DNA from: Pullilachnospira sp963929535
Lineage (GTDB): Bacteria > Bacillota > Clostridia > Lachnospirales > Lachnospiraceae
DNA: 64,000 bases
Assembly (NCBI GenBank): GCA_963929535.1
Contig: CAWVIZ010000001.1
Coordinates: forward strand, 124,001-188,000
Direction of reading: 5' to 3'
This document shows positions 35,266 to 43,909 of the stretch, in pieces. A program made the position numbers and the translations under genes. A model generated the notes under the pieces. It was not told the DNA's origin. It did no database searches and saw nothing but the letters and a program-made list of their open reading frames with translations. Position 1 is the first letter of the stretch. Each line of letters begins with the position of its first letter.

Positions 35266-37672
35266 GTTCTTTTTCCTCCTGCTGTCCAACCTTCTCCCAG
35301 AAACGGCGAAGCTTCTCCCCCGCTGTTTCTCTGGTACATGTCTGATAATCCTCCCACTCCCTGGGAAACAGATTCCGGTAATCCGGTGAGCAAAACCGTT
35401 CGTCCAGAAGCAGGATCATTCCTCTGTCCCGACTGGTACGGATCACCCGGCCGGCAGACTGCAGTACCTTATTCATTCCAGGGAAACGATAGGCATAATC
35501 AAAACCGCTGACTCCTTTTTCGTCATAAAATCTTTTCAATATCTCACGCTCATAACTGATCTGGGGCAGTCCGGTCCCCACCACCATAGCTCCCACCAGT
35601 TTTTCTCCCGTCAGATCGATCCCCTCCGAAAAGATTCCTCCCATCACGCAGAATCCCAGGAGTCCCTTTCCGCTCTCCTGTTCAAAAGCTTCCAGAAATT
35701 CCTCCCTCTGCCGTTCATTCATGGAAGGAGTCTGTACGAGAATCCGCTGTTCCTCCCCAAACAGCTCCCGGTAAATCCGGCACACATCCTCCATCATCCG
35801 GTAGGAAGGAAAAAATACCATATAATTCCCGGAATGTGCCTGAACCGCCTGAAAAATATACTGGCATATCTTCCCGTATTCCTCCGGCCCTCTCCGGGTG
35901 TACCGGCTGCTTACATCCCTCCCCAGAAGCACGATCCGCTGATCCTGGGAAAACGGAGTTCTGGCATAAATGGCGTAATCATCCTGTCTCCCGCTTAGAA
36001 GAGTCCGGTAATATGTCACCGGCAGAAGCGTAGCTGAAAAATATATGGCACTGATCCCTTTATCCACACATTTCTGCAGATTGGCCGCAGGATTTACACA
36101 ATACAGCTTTACCATAAACCGGTTATCCTCATCGTGCTGGGTATAAAGCACATAGTTCTCGTCCACCAGATCATAAATATTCAGAAAACTGCGCACCTGG
36201 AAATAAAAATCCAGTACAGTGCTGCGCAGCTCCCCTTCCTCGGCCTCTTCCAGAAACAGCTCCAGCTCTCCCATCACATTCATCAGGCTGATTCCCAGAC
36301 TCCCCAGGGAATCCAGGATCTGGTACGTCTCACACTCCCTCTTCCATTGAAGCATCTGCTGGTTGCATTTTTCCAGCTGACGTGCCAGCTTTTTGCGATA
36401 AGGCTTTACCAGACGCCGGATCTCCAGGAAATCTTCCTTATATAAAACAGCGCTGTACATTTCCCTGCCCCGCTCCACCAGATTGTGAGCCTCATCAATG
36501 AGAAATACATAGTCTCCCCGGTTTCCTTCCGCAAAAAATCTCCTCAGATGCACATCCGGATCGAACACATAATTGTAATCACAGATCACAGCATCCACCC
36601 AGGTGGCCACATCCAGACTCATCTCATACGGACAGACCTGATACTTCTCGCTCTGAGCCAAAATGGTCTCCCGGTCATAGCCGTCCCCGGCATTCAACAG
36701 CTCAAAAACCGCATCATTCACCCGGTCGAAATGTCCTCTGGCCCGGGGACAGGAAGCCGGATTGCAGTCCACTTCCTCACAAACACACATTTTATCCTTT
36801 GCAGTAAGGACAAGTACCTTACAGGCCAGCCCGTTCTCCCGTAAAAGGCCGAAGGCTTCCCAGGCCACTGTCCTGGTGATCGTCTTCGCCGTCAGATAAA
36901 ATACCTTCTCCGACAATCCTTCCCCCATGGAGCGCACAGCGGGAAATACGGTAGCCATCGTCTTTCCAAGTCCTGTGGGCGCCTGAATGAAAAGCTGCTT
37001 TTTTCTCAGGATTGTCCGATAGACTCCGCTGACCACCTCCCGCTGGCCTTCCCGATAGGGAAAAGGAAATTCCAGTCCCTGCATGGAAGCATTCCGTTTC
37101 TGTTTCCACTGGTGCTGCCACCGGGCCCACCGGTAATAAGCATCCATAAGCCAGTCAAACCATTCCCGAAGCTCAGAAACTGTATAAAGGCTTTCAAAAC
37201 GGCGGATCTCTTCTGTTTCCAGATTACAGTAAGTCATCTGTACCCGGATTTCATCCAGTTCTTTCTGCTCTCCGTAGATCAGCGCATAACACTTGGCCTG
37301 GGCCAGATGCACCTCCACCGGAGTTTCCAGACGGTGTACATCCCGGTATACTCCCTTGATCTCATCGATCATAGCACCCTTCTGGTCCGTAATGATCCCA
37401 TCCGCCCTTCCTTCCACCCGGATAGAAAATTCCTGATACTCCTTCTCACAGGCCAGCGCCACCTCCGCCTGGTAGGCGCCGCCCATCTGCCGCTGGATCT
37501 TCCGGTGGAGCCGGCTTCCCTTATTCATTGCCTCCCGGTCCGCAAATCCTCCTCTTCGGCTATCCAGATCACCTGACCGGAGAATAAATTCCACCAGATT
37601 TCTCACTGAAATCCGGATTACCTCTCGTTCCACCCCAGATTTTCCTTCCTCTCTGTTCTTCTCCCTGGCCAT
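35252..37672 (-). CDS. PD-(D/E)XK nuclease fused to XPD/DinG-like helicase
   Basis: Protein of 806 residues. The N-terminal part (about 1-150) has a PD-(D/E)XK nuclease pattern: EGRADGIITDQKGAMIDEIK gives the Asp and E-x-K, followed by a Gln in LAQAKCYALIY. Next come the superfamily 2 helicase motifs: Walker A IQAPTGLGKTMATVFPAV, four cysteines for a 4Fe-4S cluster (CEEVDCNPASCPRARG preceded by MCVC, and VCPYE), DEAH box FLIDEAHNLVERGR, and the C-terminal ATPase half ending with VLQSAGRVIRT. It likely acts in DNA repair or foreign-DNA processing. The ATG at 37672 follows GAGGAGGAGGGTGACGGCCGT. Confidence 0.88.
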   Translation of the reverse strand: MAREKNREEGKSGVEREVIRISVRNLVEFILRSGDLDSRRGGFADREAMNKGSRLHRKIQRQMGGAYQAEVALACEKEYQEFSIRVEGRADGIITDQKGAMIDEIKGVYRDVHRLETPVEVHLAQAKCYALIYGEQKELDEIRVQMTYCNLETEEIRRFESLYTVSELREWFDWLMDAYYRWARWQHQWKQKRNASMQGLEFPFPYREGQREVVSGVYRTILRKKQLFIQAPTGLGKTMATVFPAVRSMGEGLSEKVFYLTAKTITRTVAWEAFGLLRENGLACKVLVLTAKDKMCVCEEVDCNPASCPRARGHFDRVNDAVFELLNAGDGYDRETILAQSEKYQVCPYEMSLDVATWVDAVICDYNYVFDPDVHLRRFFAEGNRGDYVFLIDEAHNLVERGREMYSAVLYKEDFLEIRRLVKPYRKKLARQLEKCNQQMLQWKRECETYQILDSLGSLGISLMNVMGELELFLEEAEEGELRSTVLDFYFQVRSFLNIYDLVDENYVLYTQHDEDNRFMVKLYCVNPAANLQKCVDKGISAIYFSATLLPVTYYRTLLSGRQDDYAIYARTPFSQDQRIVLLGRDVSSRYTRRGPEEYGKICQYIFQAVQAHSGNYMVFFPSYRMMEDVCRIYRELFGEEQRILVQTPSMNERQREEFLEAFEQESGKGLLGFCVMGGIFSEGIDLTGEKLVGAMVVGTGLPQISYEREILKRFYDEKGVSGFDYAYRFPGMNKVLQSAGRVIRTSRDRGMILLLDERFCSPDYRNLFPREWEDYQTCTRETAGEKLRRFWEKVGQQEEKELVNR

Positions 37673-37741
37673 ACGGCCGTCACCCTCCTCCTCAGCGCAG
37701 ATGCCTCTCTTCCTCCACGGACCGGCAGATATCTGGACTGT

Positions 37742-37952
37742 ATTCGCCGCTCGTCCGGAGTAAGCTGCGCTTTCTCCCACTCGCTTTCGCTCTTTATACC
37801 GCTTCCTTCGGATGCGGCCTCATTCGCCGCTCGTCTGGAGCAAGCTGCGCTTTCTCCGACTCGCTTTCGCTCTTTATGCCGCTTCCTTCGGATGCGGCCT
37901 CATTCGCCGCTCGTCTGGAGCAAGCTGCGCTTTCTCCGACTCGCTTTCGCTC
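37742..37952. repeat. 80-bp direct tandem repeat, about 2.6 copies
   Basis: The unit begins ATTCGCCGCTCGTCTGGAGC and recurs at 37742, 37822 and 37902, exactly 80 bp apart; the third copy stops after TCGCTTTCGCTC. Copies 2 and 3 are identical over their shared part and copy 1 differs at a few positions. Each unit contains a small palindrome GCCGCTTCC-TTCGGATGCGGC. It lies upstream of the helicase gene and makes spurious reading frames in several directions. Confidence 0.92.
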
Positions 37953-37976
37953 ATTATATCATGTTTTTATTTTAGC

Positions 37977-38020
37977 AAAAAGAGCAAAGCCTCTCTTTCC
38001 CGAGAATGCCTTGCCCTTTA
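37977..38020 (-). terminator. Terminator of the HPr-like gene
   Basis: On the minus strand AAAGGGCAAGGC pairs with GCTTTGCTCTTT (two wobbles), then TTT. It lies about 35 bases after the stop at 38056. Confidence 0.65.
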
Positions 38021-38055
38021 TCCTTTGTTCGTTTCCGGACATATTCTTTCTTTCC

Positions 38056-38292
38056 TTATGCCACTGCGAATTTTTCCAGAGTGTGGTTGAAATCAGGATC
38101 ATTTCCATAACAGTGGACCGTCAGAACCTTGGTCAGATCCATGCTGAGAATTCCTAAAATAGATTTTGCATCGATGATCATACGATTATAAAAAATATCA
38201 ATGTCAAAATCACATTTTCCTGCTGCCGTAACAAACTCTTCCACTTCTTTTGTCTCATTCAATTTAATTTTGCTGACTGTATACTTTGACAT
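38056..38292 (-). CDS. HPr-like protein without the phosphorylatable histidine
   Basis: Small protein of 78 residues with the HPr fold pattern: the segment MIIDAKSILGILSMDLTKVL matches the second helix and Ser46 region of HPr. The active-site segment GLHARPA is replaced (KIKLNETKEVEEFV), so His15 is absent and it cannot carry phosphate in the PTS. A Ser remains at the regulatory position (KSILG), so it might still be a target of HPr kinase or a CcpA partner; that is inference. The ATG at 38292 follows AAAGGGCGATATT. Confidence 0.75.
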   Translation of the reverse strand: MSKYTVSKIKLNETKEVEEFVTAAGKCDFDIDIFYNRMIIDAKSILGILSMDLTKVLTVHCYGNDPDFNHTLEKFAVA

Positions 38293-38517
38293 AATATCGC
38301 CCTTTCTGCTTCTCAGAATTACCGGCTCCCGCCTTTCAGGCTCCCCAAAACAGCGGAACCGCATCGGTGTCTGCTACATTATAGCACCACTTTTTCATTT
38401 GTCAATTTCTTTCCCACGCAGTTCCCTTCCGTCAAAACAGAAAGATTTTTGTACATTTTTACCGGAATCTGTCGGATTTCCCTTGTTTCTTCGGCTTTTC
38501 AAACGCCGGAAAATCTG

Positions 38518-39357
38518 CTACTTTATTCTGGAAATTCCTGATTTCCGTGTTTCTTCCATATTCTTTGCCTCTTTTTTGTGAAATTCCACCATATTCCCCC
38601 GGAAACGAAGAGGCAGATGCTGGTTCTGAAGCTTCCGGTTTTCCCGTTCGGGAATAGAGATACTGTCGCAGAACTGAGCAAACAGTCTGGCGTAATCCTC
38701 CTCCACATCCCCCAGCGTCCGAAGGCTCTGAATCTGCCGGCCTGCATGGCTGACAAGGAAACAGGGGCAGCCCGGACGGTGGATCAGCATTTTTTCTCTT
38801 CCGGTATCACAGATAATCCACTTTTCTGTGGCAAACCGATCTGAAAAATGATCCTGAAACAGCAGCAGCAGATCGTTCCTGGGTTCCAGTTCCGCATACA
38901 GGATTCCTCCGGGAAGCTGGCAAAACCTGAGAAATCCAAGATAATGGTGATACTCGTTCCACACGTTCCTGTGCAGCTCCGTCACTCTTCGTACATGATG
39001 GCTTTTCAGATGATCCAGGCGGCGTTTTCCTCTCAGTTCCCCCTGCGGGGAAAGGCAGTCCCACAATGTCCGGAAGATCACCGTTCCCTTCTCCTCATCA
39101 TCTGCGCTGGCCGCAAAACAGATATCCTCCAGGATCTCCTCTCCCAGCTTCCCCCTGATCGTCCGCCGGACCTTTTCCGCCTGTTCCAGACTGACAGTTA
39201 CCTGGTGAGGTACTGTAAACAGTTCCAGATTCTCAGGTTCCTCCACTCTCAGTTCCACATATTCAGCTCCCTCCCGCATCCCCGTTCTCCACGCCTGATA
39301 AACTCCGGAAAATATTCCTTCCATTGTATCCTGACAGTAAAATACATGTGTTTCCAT
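38518..39357 (-). CDS. TIGR03915-type putative DNA repair protein (DUF4130)
   Basis: Protein of 279 residues beginning METHVFYCQDTMEGIFSGVY, the signature start of this family, with RFATEKWIICDTGREKMLIH in the DUF4130 region. It is nearly always adjacent to the radical SAM repair protein TIGR03916, as here, and is thought to be its uracil-glycosylase-like partner; the lesion is not known. The C-terminal tail is basic (HLPLRFRGNMVEFHKKEAKN). The ATG at 39357 follows AAAGGGGATTTCAT. Confidence 0.88.
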   Translation of the reverse strand: METHVFYCQDTMEGIFSGVYQAWRTGMREGAEYVELRVEEPENLELFTVPHQVTVSLEQAEKVRRTIRGKLGEEILEDICFAASADDEEKGTVIFRTLWDCLSPQGELRGKRRLDHLKSHHVRRVTELHRNVWNEYHHYLGFLRFCQLPGGILYAELEPRNDLLLLFQDHFSDRFATEKWIICDTGREKMLIHRPGCPCFLVSHAGRQIQSLRTLGDVEEDYARLFAQFCDSISIPERENRKLQNQHLPLRFRGNMVEFHKKEAKNMEETRKSGISRIK

Positions 39358-39549
39358 ATGAAATCCCCTTTCCCATATCAATTGGGTCCTCCGGCCCACC
39401 GCTGCTTTTTATCATTTTTCCAAGCAGTTCTCCTTCCGGCCTCACTGCTACATTCCTTATCCCTGTTTCTGTACTGCGGTTACAGTCGGCATCCAATACC
39501 CGGAAAACTCTGTCAGCGTTTGCCGCGGGGTCTGTGAAAATCCTGCCGG

Positions 39550-40827
39550 TTACGGAAAGAGGGACAATTGATGCCAGGTACCTCCGGTATCCACCGGTGA
39601 AGGTTCCCTGGGATCCACGATATTTCTGACAATATAATCCTCATCCAATCTGGTGCGGTACATCATCCGTCCTCCGCAGGTAATAAAATAAAGCGCCCGT
39701 TTCAAGACTACCCGCATCTTCTTCAGATCCTCGAAAGTCAGAGGGCCGTATCTCCGGGCACGCACGATCTTCTGTGCCGAGCGGACGCCGATCCCGGGTA
39801 CCCTCAGGAGTGTGTAGTAATCTGCCCTGTTCACCTCCACAGGAAAATATTCCAGATGGCGCACTGCCCAGTCACACTTGGGATCAAGCGCCGTATTAAA
39901 ATCCGGTCTTTCCCTGGAAAGAAGCTCTTCCGCGTCAAATCCGTAAAAACGGAGCAGCCAGTCTGCCTGATACAGCCGATGTTCCCGCAGAAGCGGCGGT
40001 CCCTGGGGCAGCATGGGGAGAGAGGCATCCGTATTCACATTTACAAATGCTGAATAGAATACTCTTTTCAAATCAAACCTCCTGTACAGGGACTGTGCAG
40101 TCTGCAGGATCTGATAGTCGTGTTCCCCGGTGGCACCGATGATCATCTGGGTGCTCTGACCGGCAGGAACAAACCGGGGACTGTGCCGATAAACGGCAAG
40201 CTCCTGCCTGTTTTCCCGGGCTCTCAGCTGGATCTGACGCATGGGCTTTAAAATCGTCTGTCTGCTTTTGTGAGGCGCCAGTGTCCGCAGCCCTTCCGCA
40301 GTGGGAAATTCCACATTGATACTCATACGGTCCACATAATATCCCGCCTGTTCAATCAGCTCCTCCGGAGCCCCCGGTATGGCCTTCAGATGGATATATC
40401 CCTGAAACTGATACTCACACCTCAGCTTATATACAGTCCGGTACAGCAGTTCCATCGTATAGGCCGGACTTTTCAGCACTCCGGAGCTTAAAAACAGCCC
40501 TTCAATATAGTTCCTCCGGTAGAATCCCATAGTCAGCCGGCATACCTCCTCCGGAGTGAAAGAGGTTCTCACCACATCGTTGGAGGAACGGTTCAGGCAA
40601 TAACGGCAGTCGAAAACACATTCATTGGTAAACAGGATCTTCAGCAGACTGATACATCTGCCGTCTGCGGAAAAGCTGTGACAGATTCCGGAAGCCACTG
40701 CATTCCCCACACCTCTCCCATTATTTCTTCGGTCTGTTCCGCTGGATGTACAGGCCACGTCATATTTGGCCGCATCCGACAAAATCCGCAGCTTCTCACC
40801 CAACGGCATCCGCTCCTGTAAATTCAC
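39550..40827 (-). CDS. TIGR03916-type radical SAM protein, putative DNA modification/repair
   Basis: Protein of 425 residues. The radical SAM cysteines are in NECVFDCRYCLNR (CX3CX2C), a C-terminal helix-hairpin-helix (LLRVPGIGVRSAQKIVRARR) suggests DNA contact, and an N-terminal SSGTDRRNNGRGVGNAV is typical. It pairs with the DUF4130 gene downstream; both are thought to repair or modify a base in an oxygen-sensitive manner. The GTG at 40827 has AGAGGGG eight bases before it; another GTG nine bases upstream overlaps that site. Confidence 0.9.
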   Translation of the reverse strand: MNLQERMPLGEKLRILSDAAKYDVACTSSGTDRRNNGRGVGNAVASGICHSFSADGRCISLLKILFTNECVFDCRYCLNRSSNDVVRTSFTPEEVCRLTMGFYRRNYIEGLFLSSGVLKSPAYTMELLYRTVYKLRCEYQFQGYIHLKAIPGAPEELIEQAGYYVDRMSINVEFPTAEGLRTLAPHKSRQTILKPMRQIQLRARENRQELAVYRHSPRFVPAGQSTQMIIGATGEHDYQILQTAQSLYRRFDLKRVFYSAFVNVNTDASLPMLPQGPPLLREHRLYQADWLLRFYGFDAEELLSRERPDFNTALDPKCDWAVRHLEYFPVEVNRADYYTLLRVPGIGVRSAQKIVRARRYGPLTFEDLKKMRVVLKRALYFITCGGRMMYRTRLDEDYIVRNIVDPREPSPVDTGGTWHQLSLFP

Positions 40828-40948
40828 AATTCTCACCCCTCTTTGCAGAACATCTGTTTGCTAAATATGATATCATCGAACATACGTTCTGTCAAGGGTA
40901 TAAAAAAATTTCCCCGCCGCAGCAGTGTGTGATCCCGGCACACTAAAA

Positions 40949-40996
40949 TGAGCCAGTCGGACATACTTGCATGTCCGGCTGGCTCATTGCCCGCAG
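40949..40996. repeat. Family A palindromic repeat (copy A3)
   Basis: TGAGCCAGTCGGACAT and ATGTCCGGCTGGCTCA form a near-perfect 16-bp hairpin around ACTTGC, followed by TTGCCCGCAGG. It is 3' of mrp; on the minus strand the stem is followed by TTTTAG, so it may also act as mrp's terminator. Confidence 0.8.
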
Positions 40997-41007
40997 GAAT
41001 CAATATC

Positions 41008-41835
41008 TCAGTGAGGCATGGCCATTACGGCATCCTCCACATAGGGATTCTCCACTTCATGGAACGCTCCTTTATCCGCAGCCTCTGCGTATTTGGGATT
41101 GATAGGCATCTTTCCCAGCACCCGGATTCCCAGCTCACCGGCAATCTGGTCAATATGGCTTTCCCCGAAGATCTTCAGTTCTTTTCCGCAGTCAGGGCAT
41201 ACCACATAGCTGTAGTTCTCCACCACACCCAGGACCGGGATCTTCATCATCTGCGCCATCTTATATGCTTTTCTCACGATCATCTTTACCAGATCCTGAG
41301 GCGAGGACACGATCACGATCCCCTCCACCGGCAGAGACTGAAAAACTGTCAGAGGAACATCCCCGGTTCCCGGAGGCATGTCCACAAACAGATAGTCCAG
41401 TTCCCCCCAGATCACATCTGTCCAGAACTGCTTTACCATATTGGCCAGAATGGGGCCTCTCCAGATCACCGGCTCGTCCTCTCTGGGAAGCAGCAGGTTT
41501 ACCGACATTACTTTAATATCATTTTCCGTGATCATAGGGTAGATACCCTGATCATCTGCCTGGGCAGGACCATGAAGGCCGTACATCTTGGGAATGGACG
41601 GACCTGTGATATCCGCATCCATGATTCCCACACGGAATCCTCTCTTTGCCATCTGATTGGCCAGGGAAGCTGTCACGAAGGACTTTCCCACACCGCCTTT
41701 TCCGCTGACCACTCCGATCACATGCTTGATATCTGAAAATACATTCATCTCCTCCTGCAGACTTTTGGGCTGTCTGCTGGGACATCCCTCGCAGCTTTCT
41801 TTGCTGCAGGATGAATTGCTGCATTCTTTCGCCAT
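41008..41835 (-). CDS. mrp: Mrp/NBP35 family P-loop ATPase
   Basis: Iron-sulfur cluster carrier or assembly factor, 275 residues. The deviant Walker A VIGVVSGKGGVGKSFVTASL is typical, with FRVGIMDADITGPSIPKMYG and the CxxC-type pair in YSYVVCPDCGKELKIFGES. An N-terminal cysteine-rich tail (CSNSSCSKESCEGCPSRQPK) may bind a second cluster as in NBP35. The ATG follows CGGAGGTTTGAAAA. It follows a CsoR-like sensor in what looks like an operon. Confidence 0.92.
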   Translation of the reverse strand: MAKECSNSSCSKESCEGCPSRQPKSLQEEMNVFSDIKHVIGVVSGKGGVGKSFVTASLANQMAKRGFRVGIMDADITGPSIPKMYGLHGPAQADDQGIYPMITENDIKVMSVNLLLPREDEPVIWRGPILANMVKQFWTDVIWGELDYLFVDMPPGTGDVPLTVFQSLPVEGIVIVSSPQDLVKMIVRKAYKMAQMMKIPVLGVVENYSYVVCPDCGKELKIFGESHIDQIAGELGIRVLGKMPINPKYAEAADKGAFHEVENPYVEDAVMAMPH

Positions 41836-41892
41836 TTTTCAAACCTCCGTATTCTTATTTTTACTGGCAGGCACTTTGACCTGTGCCGGATT

Positions 41893-42306
41893 TTATTTCA
41901 TAAAACGGTCAATTGCCCGGTTCAGTTCCTCCAGCGCTTTTGTGTCTCCCTCCCGCACCGCATCCACGATACAGTGCTCGATATGATCCTGAAGGATCAC
42001 CTTCCCGGTATTGTTGATCGCCGCTTTCACGGCAGAAAGCTGGATCAGAACCTCTGTACAGTCCCTTCCGTCCTCCACCATCCTCCGAATGGACTCCAGG
42101 TGGCCGATAGCCCTGGAAAGCCGGTTCAGGACCGCCTTGGTGTTCTGATGCGTATGGCCGTGACCATGACCGCCATGGGCATACTGCTCCGGATGGACAT
42201 GACCGTGATCCTTCTCTCCCTGATGACGCTCCTCCTCCACATGGGTATGCCTGAGGACGGTTCCGTCCTCCAGCACATGGGTATGTGTTGCGATATGATC
42301 TCCCAT
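41893..42306 (-). CDS. CsoR/RcnR-type metal-sensing repressor with histidine-rich N terminus
   Basis: All-helical metal-responsive repressor (DUF156), 137 residues. The core has the expected ligands: Cys in VEDGRDCTEVLIQLSAVKAA and His/Cys in VILQDHIEHCIVDAV. The first 45 residues are an extra histidine-rich arm (HTHVLEDGTVLRHTHVEEER; HGHGHTH), more like a nickel or zinc store than the usual short start. The ATG at 42306 follows AGGAGGAGACA. Neighbours are an unknown 75-residue protein and mrp. Confidence 0.88.
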   Translation of the reverse strand: MGDHIATHTHVLEDGTVLRHTHVEEERHQGEKDHGHVHPEQYAHGGHGHGHTHQNTKAVLNRLSRAIGHLESIRRMVEDGRDCTEVLIQLSAVKAAINNTGKVILQDHIEHCIVDAVREGDTKALEELNRAIDRFMK

Positions 42307-42377
42307 TGTCTCCTCCTGCTTTGTATGCTGGACTGCCGGCTTCATCCATCTTCCGCCCGGAATGGCCGTGACGTCCT

Positions 42378-42605
42378 CTATATCTCCGTGAATGTATATC
42401 TCTGGTGGATTCCCGCTGTCATGATATCAAACACGATAGTACCGTCCTTCTGTACGATCTTGTCATAAGAAAAATCTTTTCCCTGAAACTTTTCTTTGAT
42501 ATAGAGCTCAGGATCCTCACAGGCGATCTCCTCGATCATCTGATCCCGGGAATGATTCATCGGACACTGGTTGATGATCTCCCGGATGGCCTCATACTCC
42601 TTCAT
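42378..42605 (-). CDS. Small hypothetical protein upstream of the metal sensor
   Basis: An unrecognised 75-residue protein, MKEYEAIREIINQCPMNHSR at its start, then DQMIEEIACEDPELYIKEKF. The MNH and two cysteines could bind metal, but no known motif fits. The ATG follows GGAGGAGTAAGG. It precedes the CsoR-like gene by about 70 bases on the same strand, and I infer an operon of three genes ending at mrp. Confidence 0.7.
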   Translation of the reverse strand: MKEYEAIREIINQCPMNHSRDQMIEEIACEDPELYIKEKFQGKDFSYDKIVQKDGTIVFDIMTAGIHQRYTFTEI

Positions 42606-42769
42606 CCTTACTCCTCCGTTTCTCTTAAGTTCCTCCGGGGCAGTTTAAAACTCCCAGATCCGCTTTGCTGATTTATCAGCCTGCACCCTATCGCCCATTA
42701 TAGCACGGCGCATATGGAAAGGACAAGCTCCCCGGGGGGAAGAAATTTGCATTTTTTTGTCGAAAACCA

Positions 42770-42798
42770 TTGCCTTGCGCAAAATATTGACGTATGAT
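42770..42798 (+). promoter_or_regulatory. Promoter of xpt
   Basis: TTGCCT (42770-42775) and TATGAT (42793-42798), 17-base spacer. The leader is only about 25 bases, too short for the purine riboswitch found before xpt in Bacillus. Confidence 0.7.
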
Positions 42799-42830
42799 AA
42801 GACAAGTCAAAAATACAGGAGGACAGTGAC

Positions 42831-43409
42831 ATGCAGCTTTTGGAAGAACGCATTTTAAAAGACGGTGTTGTAAAACCAGGCAATGTTCTGAAGGTGGACA
42901 GCTTTCTGAACCACCAGATGGACATTCCCTTTATCAATGAGCTGGGAAAGGAATTCAAACGCAGGTTCCAGGACGCTCCCATCACCAAGATCCTCACTAT
43001 CGAGGCTTCCGGTATCGGGATCGCCTGTCTGGCGGCACAGTATTTTAACGTACCCGTAGTATTTGCCAAAAAATCCCAGAGCGTAAACCTGGACGGGGAA
43101 ATGTATACCTCCAAGGTGGAATCCTTTACCCACAAGAAGGTGTACGATGTGATCCTTTCCAAGAAATTTCTGGGACCGGAAGACCACGTACTGCTGATCG
43201 ATGACTTTCTGGCCAATGGCTGCGCGCTTATGGGGCTTATTGAGATCGTGCGTAAGTCCGGCGCTGTCCTGGAAGGCGCAGGCATCGTGATCGAAAAGGG
43301 CTTCCAGGAAGGCGGCCGTCTGATCCGGGATATGGGGGTCCGCCTGGAATCACTGGCCATCATTGATTCCATGACCGATGATTCCCTTACCTTCCGCCCC
43401 GGCAACTGA
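42831..43409 (+). CDS. xpt: Xanthine phosphoribosyltransferase
   Basis: Salvages xanthine with PRPP to XMP, 192 residues, normal size. The PRPP loop is HVLLIDDFLANGCALMGLIE; the N-terminal MQLLEERILKDGVVKPGNVL and base-binding FVFAKKSQSVNLDGEMYTSK-like region match the Bacillus enzyme. The ATG follows AGGAGGACAGTGAC. It is a single gene converging on the glycosylase gene. Confidence 0.94.
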   Translation: MQLLEERILKDGVVKPGNVLKVDSFLNHQMDIPFINELGKEFKRRFQDAPITKILTIEASGIGIACLAAQYFNVPVVFAKKSQSVNLDGEMYTSKVESFTHKKVYDVILSKKFLGPEDHVLLIDDFLANGCALMGLIEIVRKSGAVLEGAGIVIEKGFQEGGRLIRDMGVRLESLAIIDSMTDDSLTFRPGN

Positions 43410-43420
43410 CGCCCGGAAGC

Positions 43421-43909
43421 TCACAGTTCCTCTCGGATCACCTTCCAGGCATCCGTCAGACCTTCCAGCGACCAGGCGGCGTTGGCCGGGCTGGTGGAGG
43501 GCAGCTGCACTGCCGGCATCCCGGCCCGTTTTTCCGTGTATCTTTGATACAGCCGGAAAGCAGTTCCCCCATTGGCATAGATCCGGCGGACAGGAGCCTG
43601 GTCCAGCAGTTCCCATACGGGATTTGGTATTACGTCCCGGATACTGCTGTCGCTGGATCCCTGGATCGTACAGGACGCCACCACATCCCATACGGCCACA
43701 TGGCCGTTCAGCAGCATCCATCTCTTCTCTTCGATGCTTTCCGGTTCCGGACAGTCCAGCACACGGGCCATCACCTTCCAGAACCGGTTTCGGGGATGGT
43801 GGTAAAAGAATCCCCCTTCTCTGGATTTTACAGAAGGAAAGCTCCCCAGAATCAGTATCCGGCTCTCCTGGTTCCAGATTGGCGCAATTTCATGATTCTC
43901 CCGTCCCAT
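43421..43909 (-). CDS. DNA-deoxyinosine glycosylase (family 6 uracil-DNA glycosylase superfamily)
   Basis: Removes hypoxanthine from DNA after adenine deamination. The 162 residues contain motif 1 ILILGSFPSVKSREGGFFYH, the HPRNRFW segment, and motif 2 LPSTSPANAAWS near the end. The ATG at 43909 overlaps the TGA of the upstream 78-residue gene, so they are coupled; an ATG three bases upstream sits too close to the GAGGAGG site. Confidence 0.85.
   Translation of the reverse strand: MGRENHEIAPIWNQESRILILGSFPSVKSREGGFFYHHPRNRFWKVMARVLDCPEPESIEEKRWMLLNGHVAVWDVVASCTIQGSSDSSIRDVIPNPVWELLDQAPVRRIYANGGTAFRLYQRYTEKRAGMPAVQLPSTSPANAAWSLEGLTDAWKVIREEL

Noticed and set aside
37742..37952. CRISPR array
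   Set aside because: Units are contiguous 80-bp direct repeats without unique spacers, and there are no cas genes.
42660..42830. Purine riboswitch before xpt
   Set aside because: The promoter lies only about 30 bases from the start codon, leaving no room for an aptamer.
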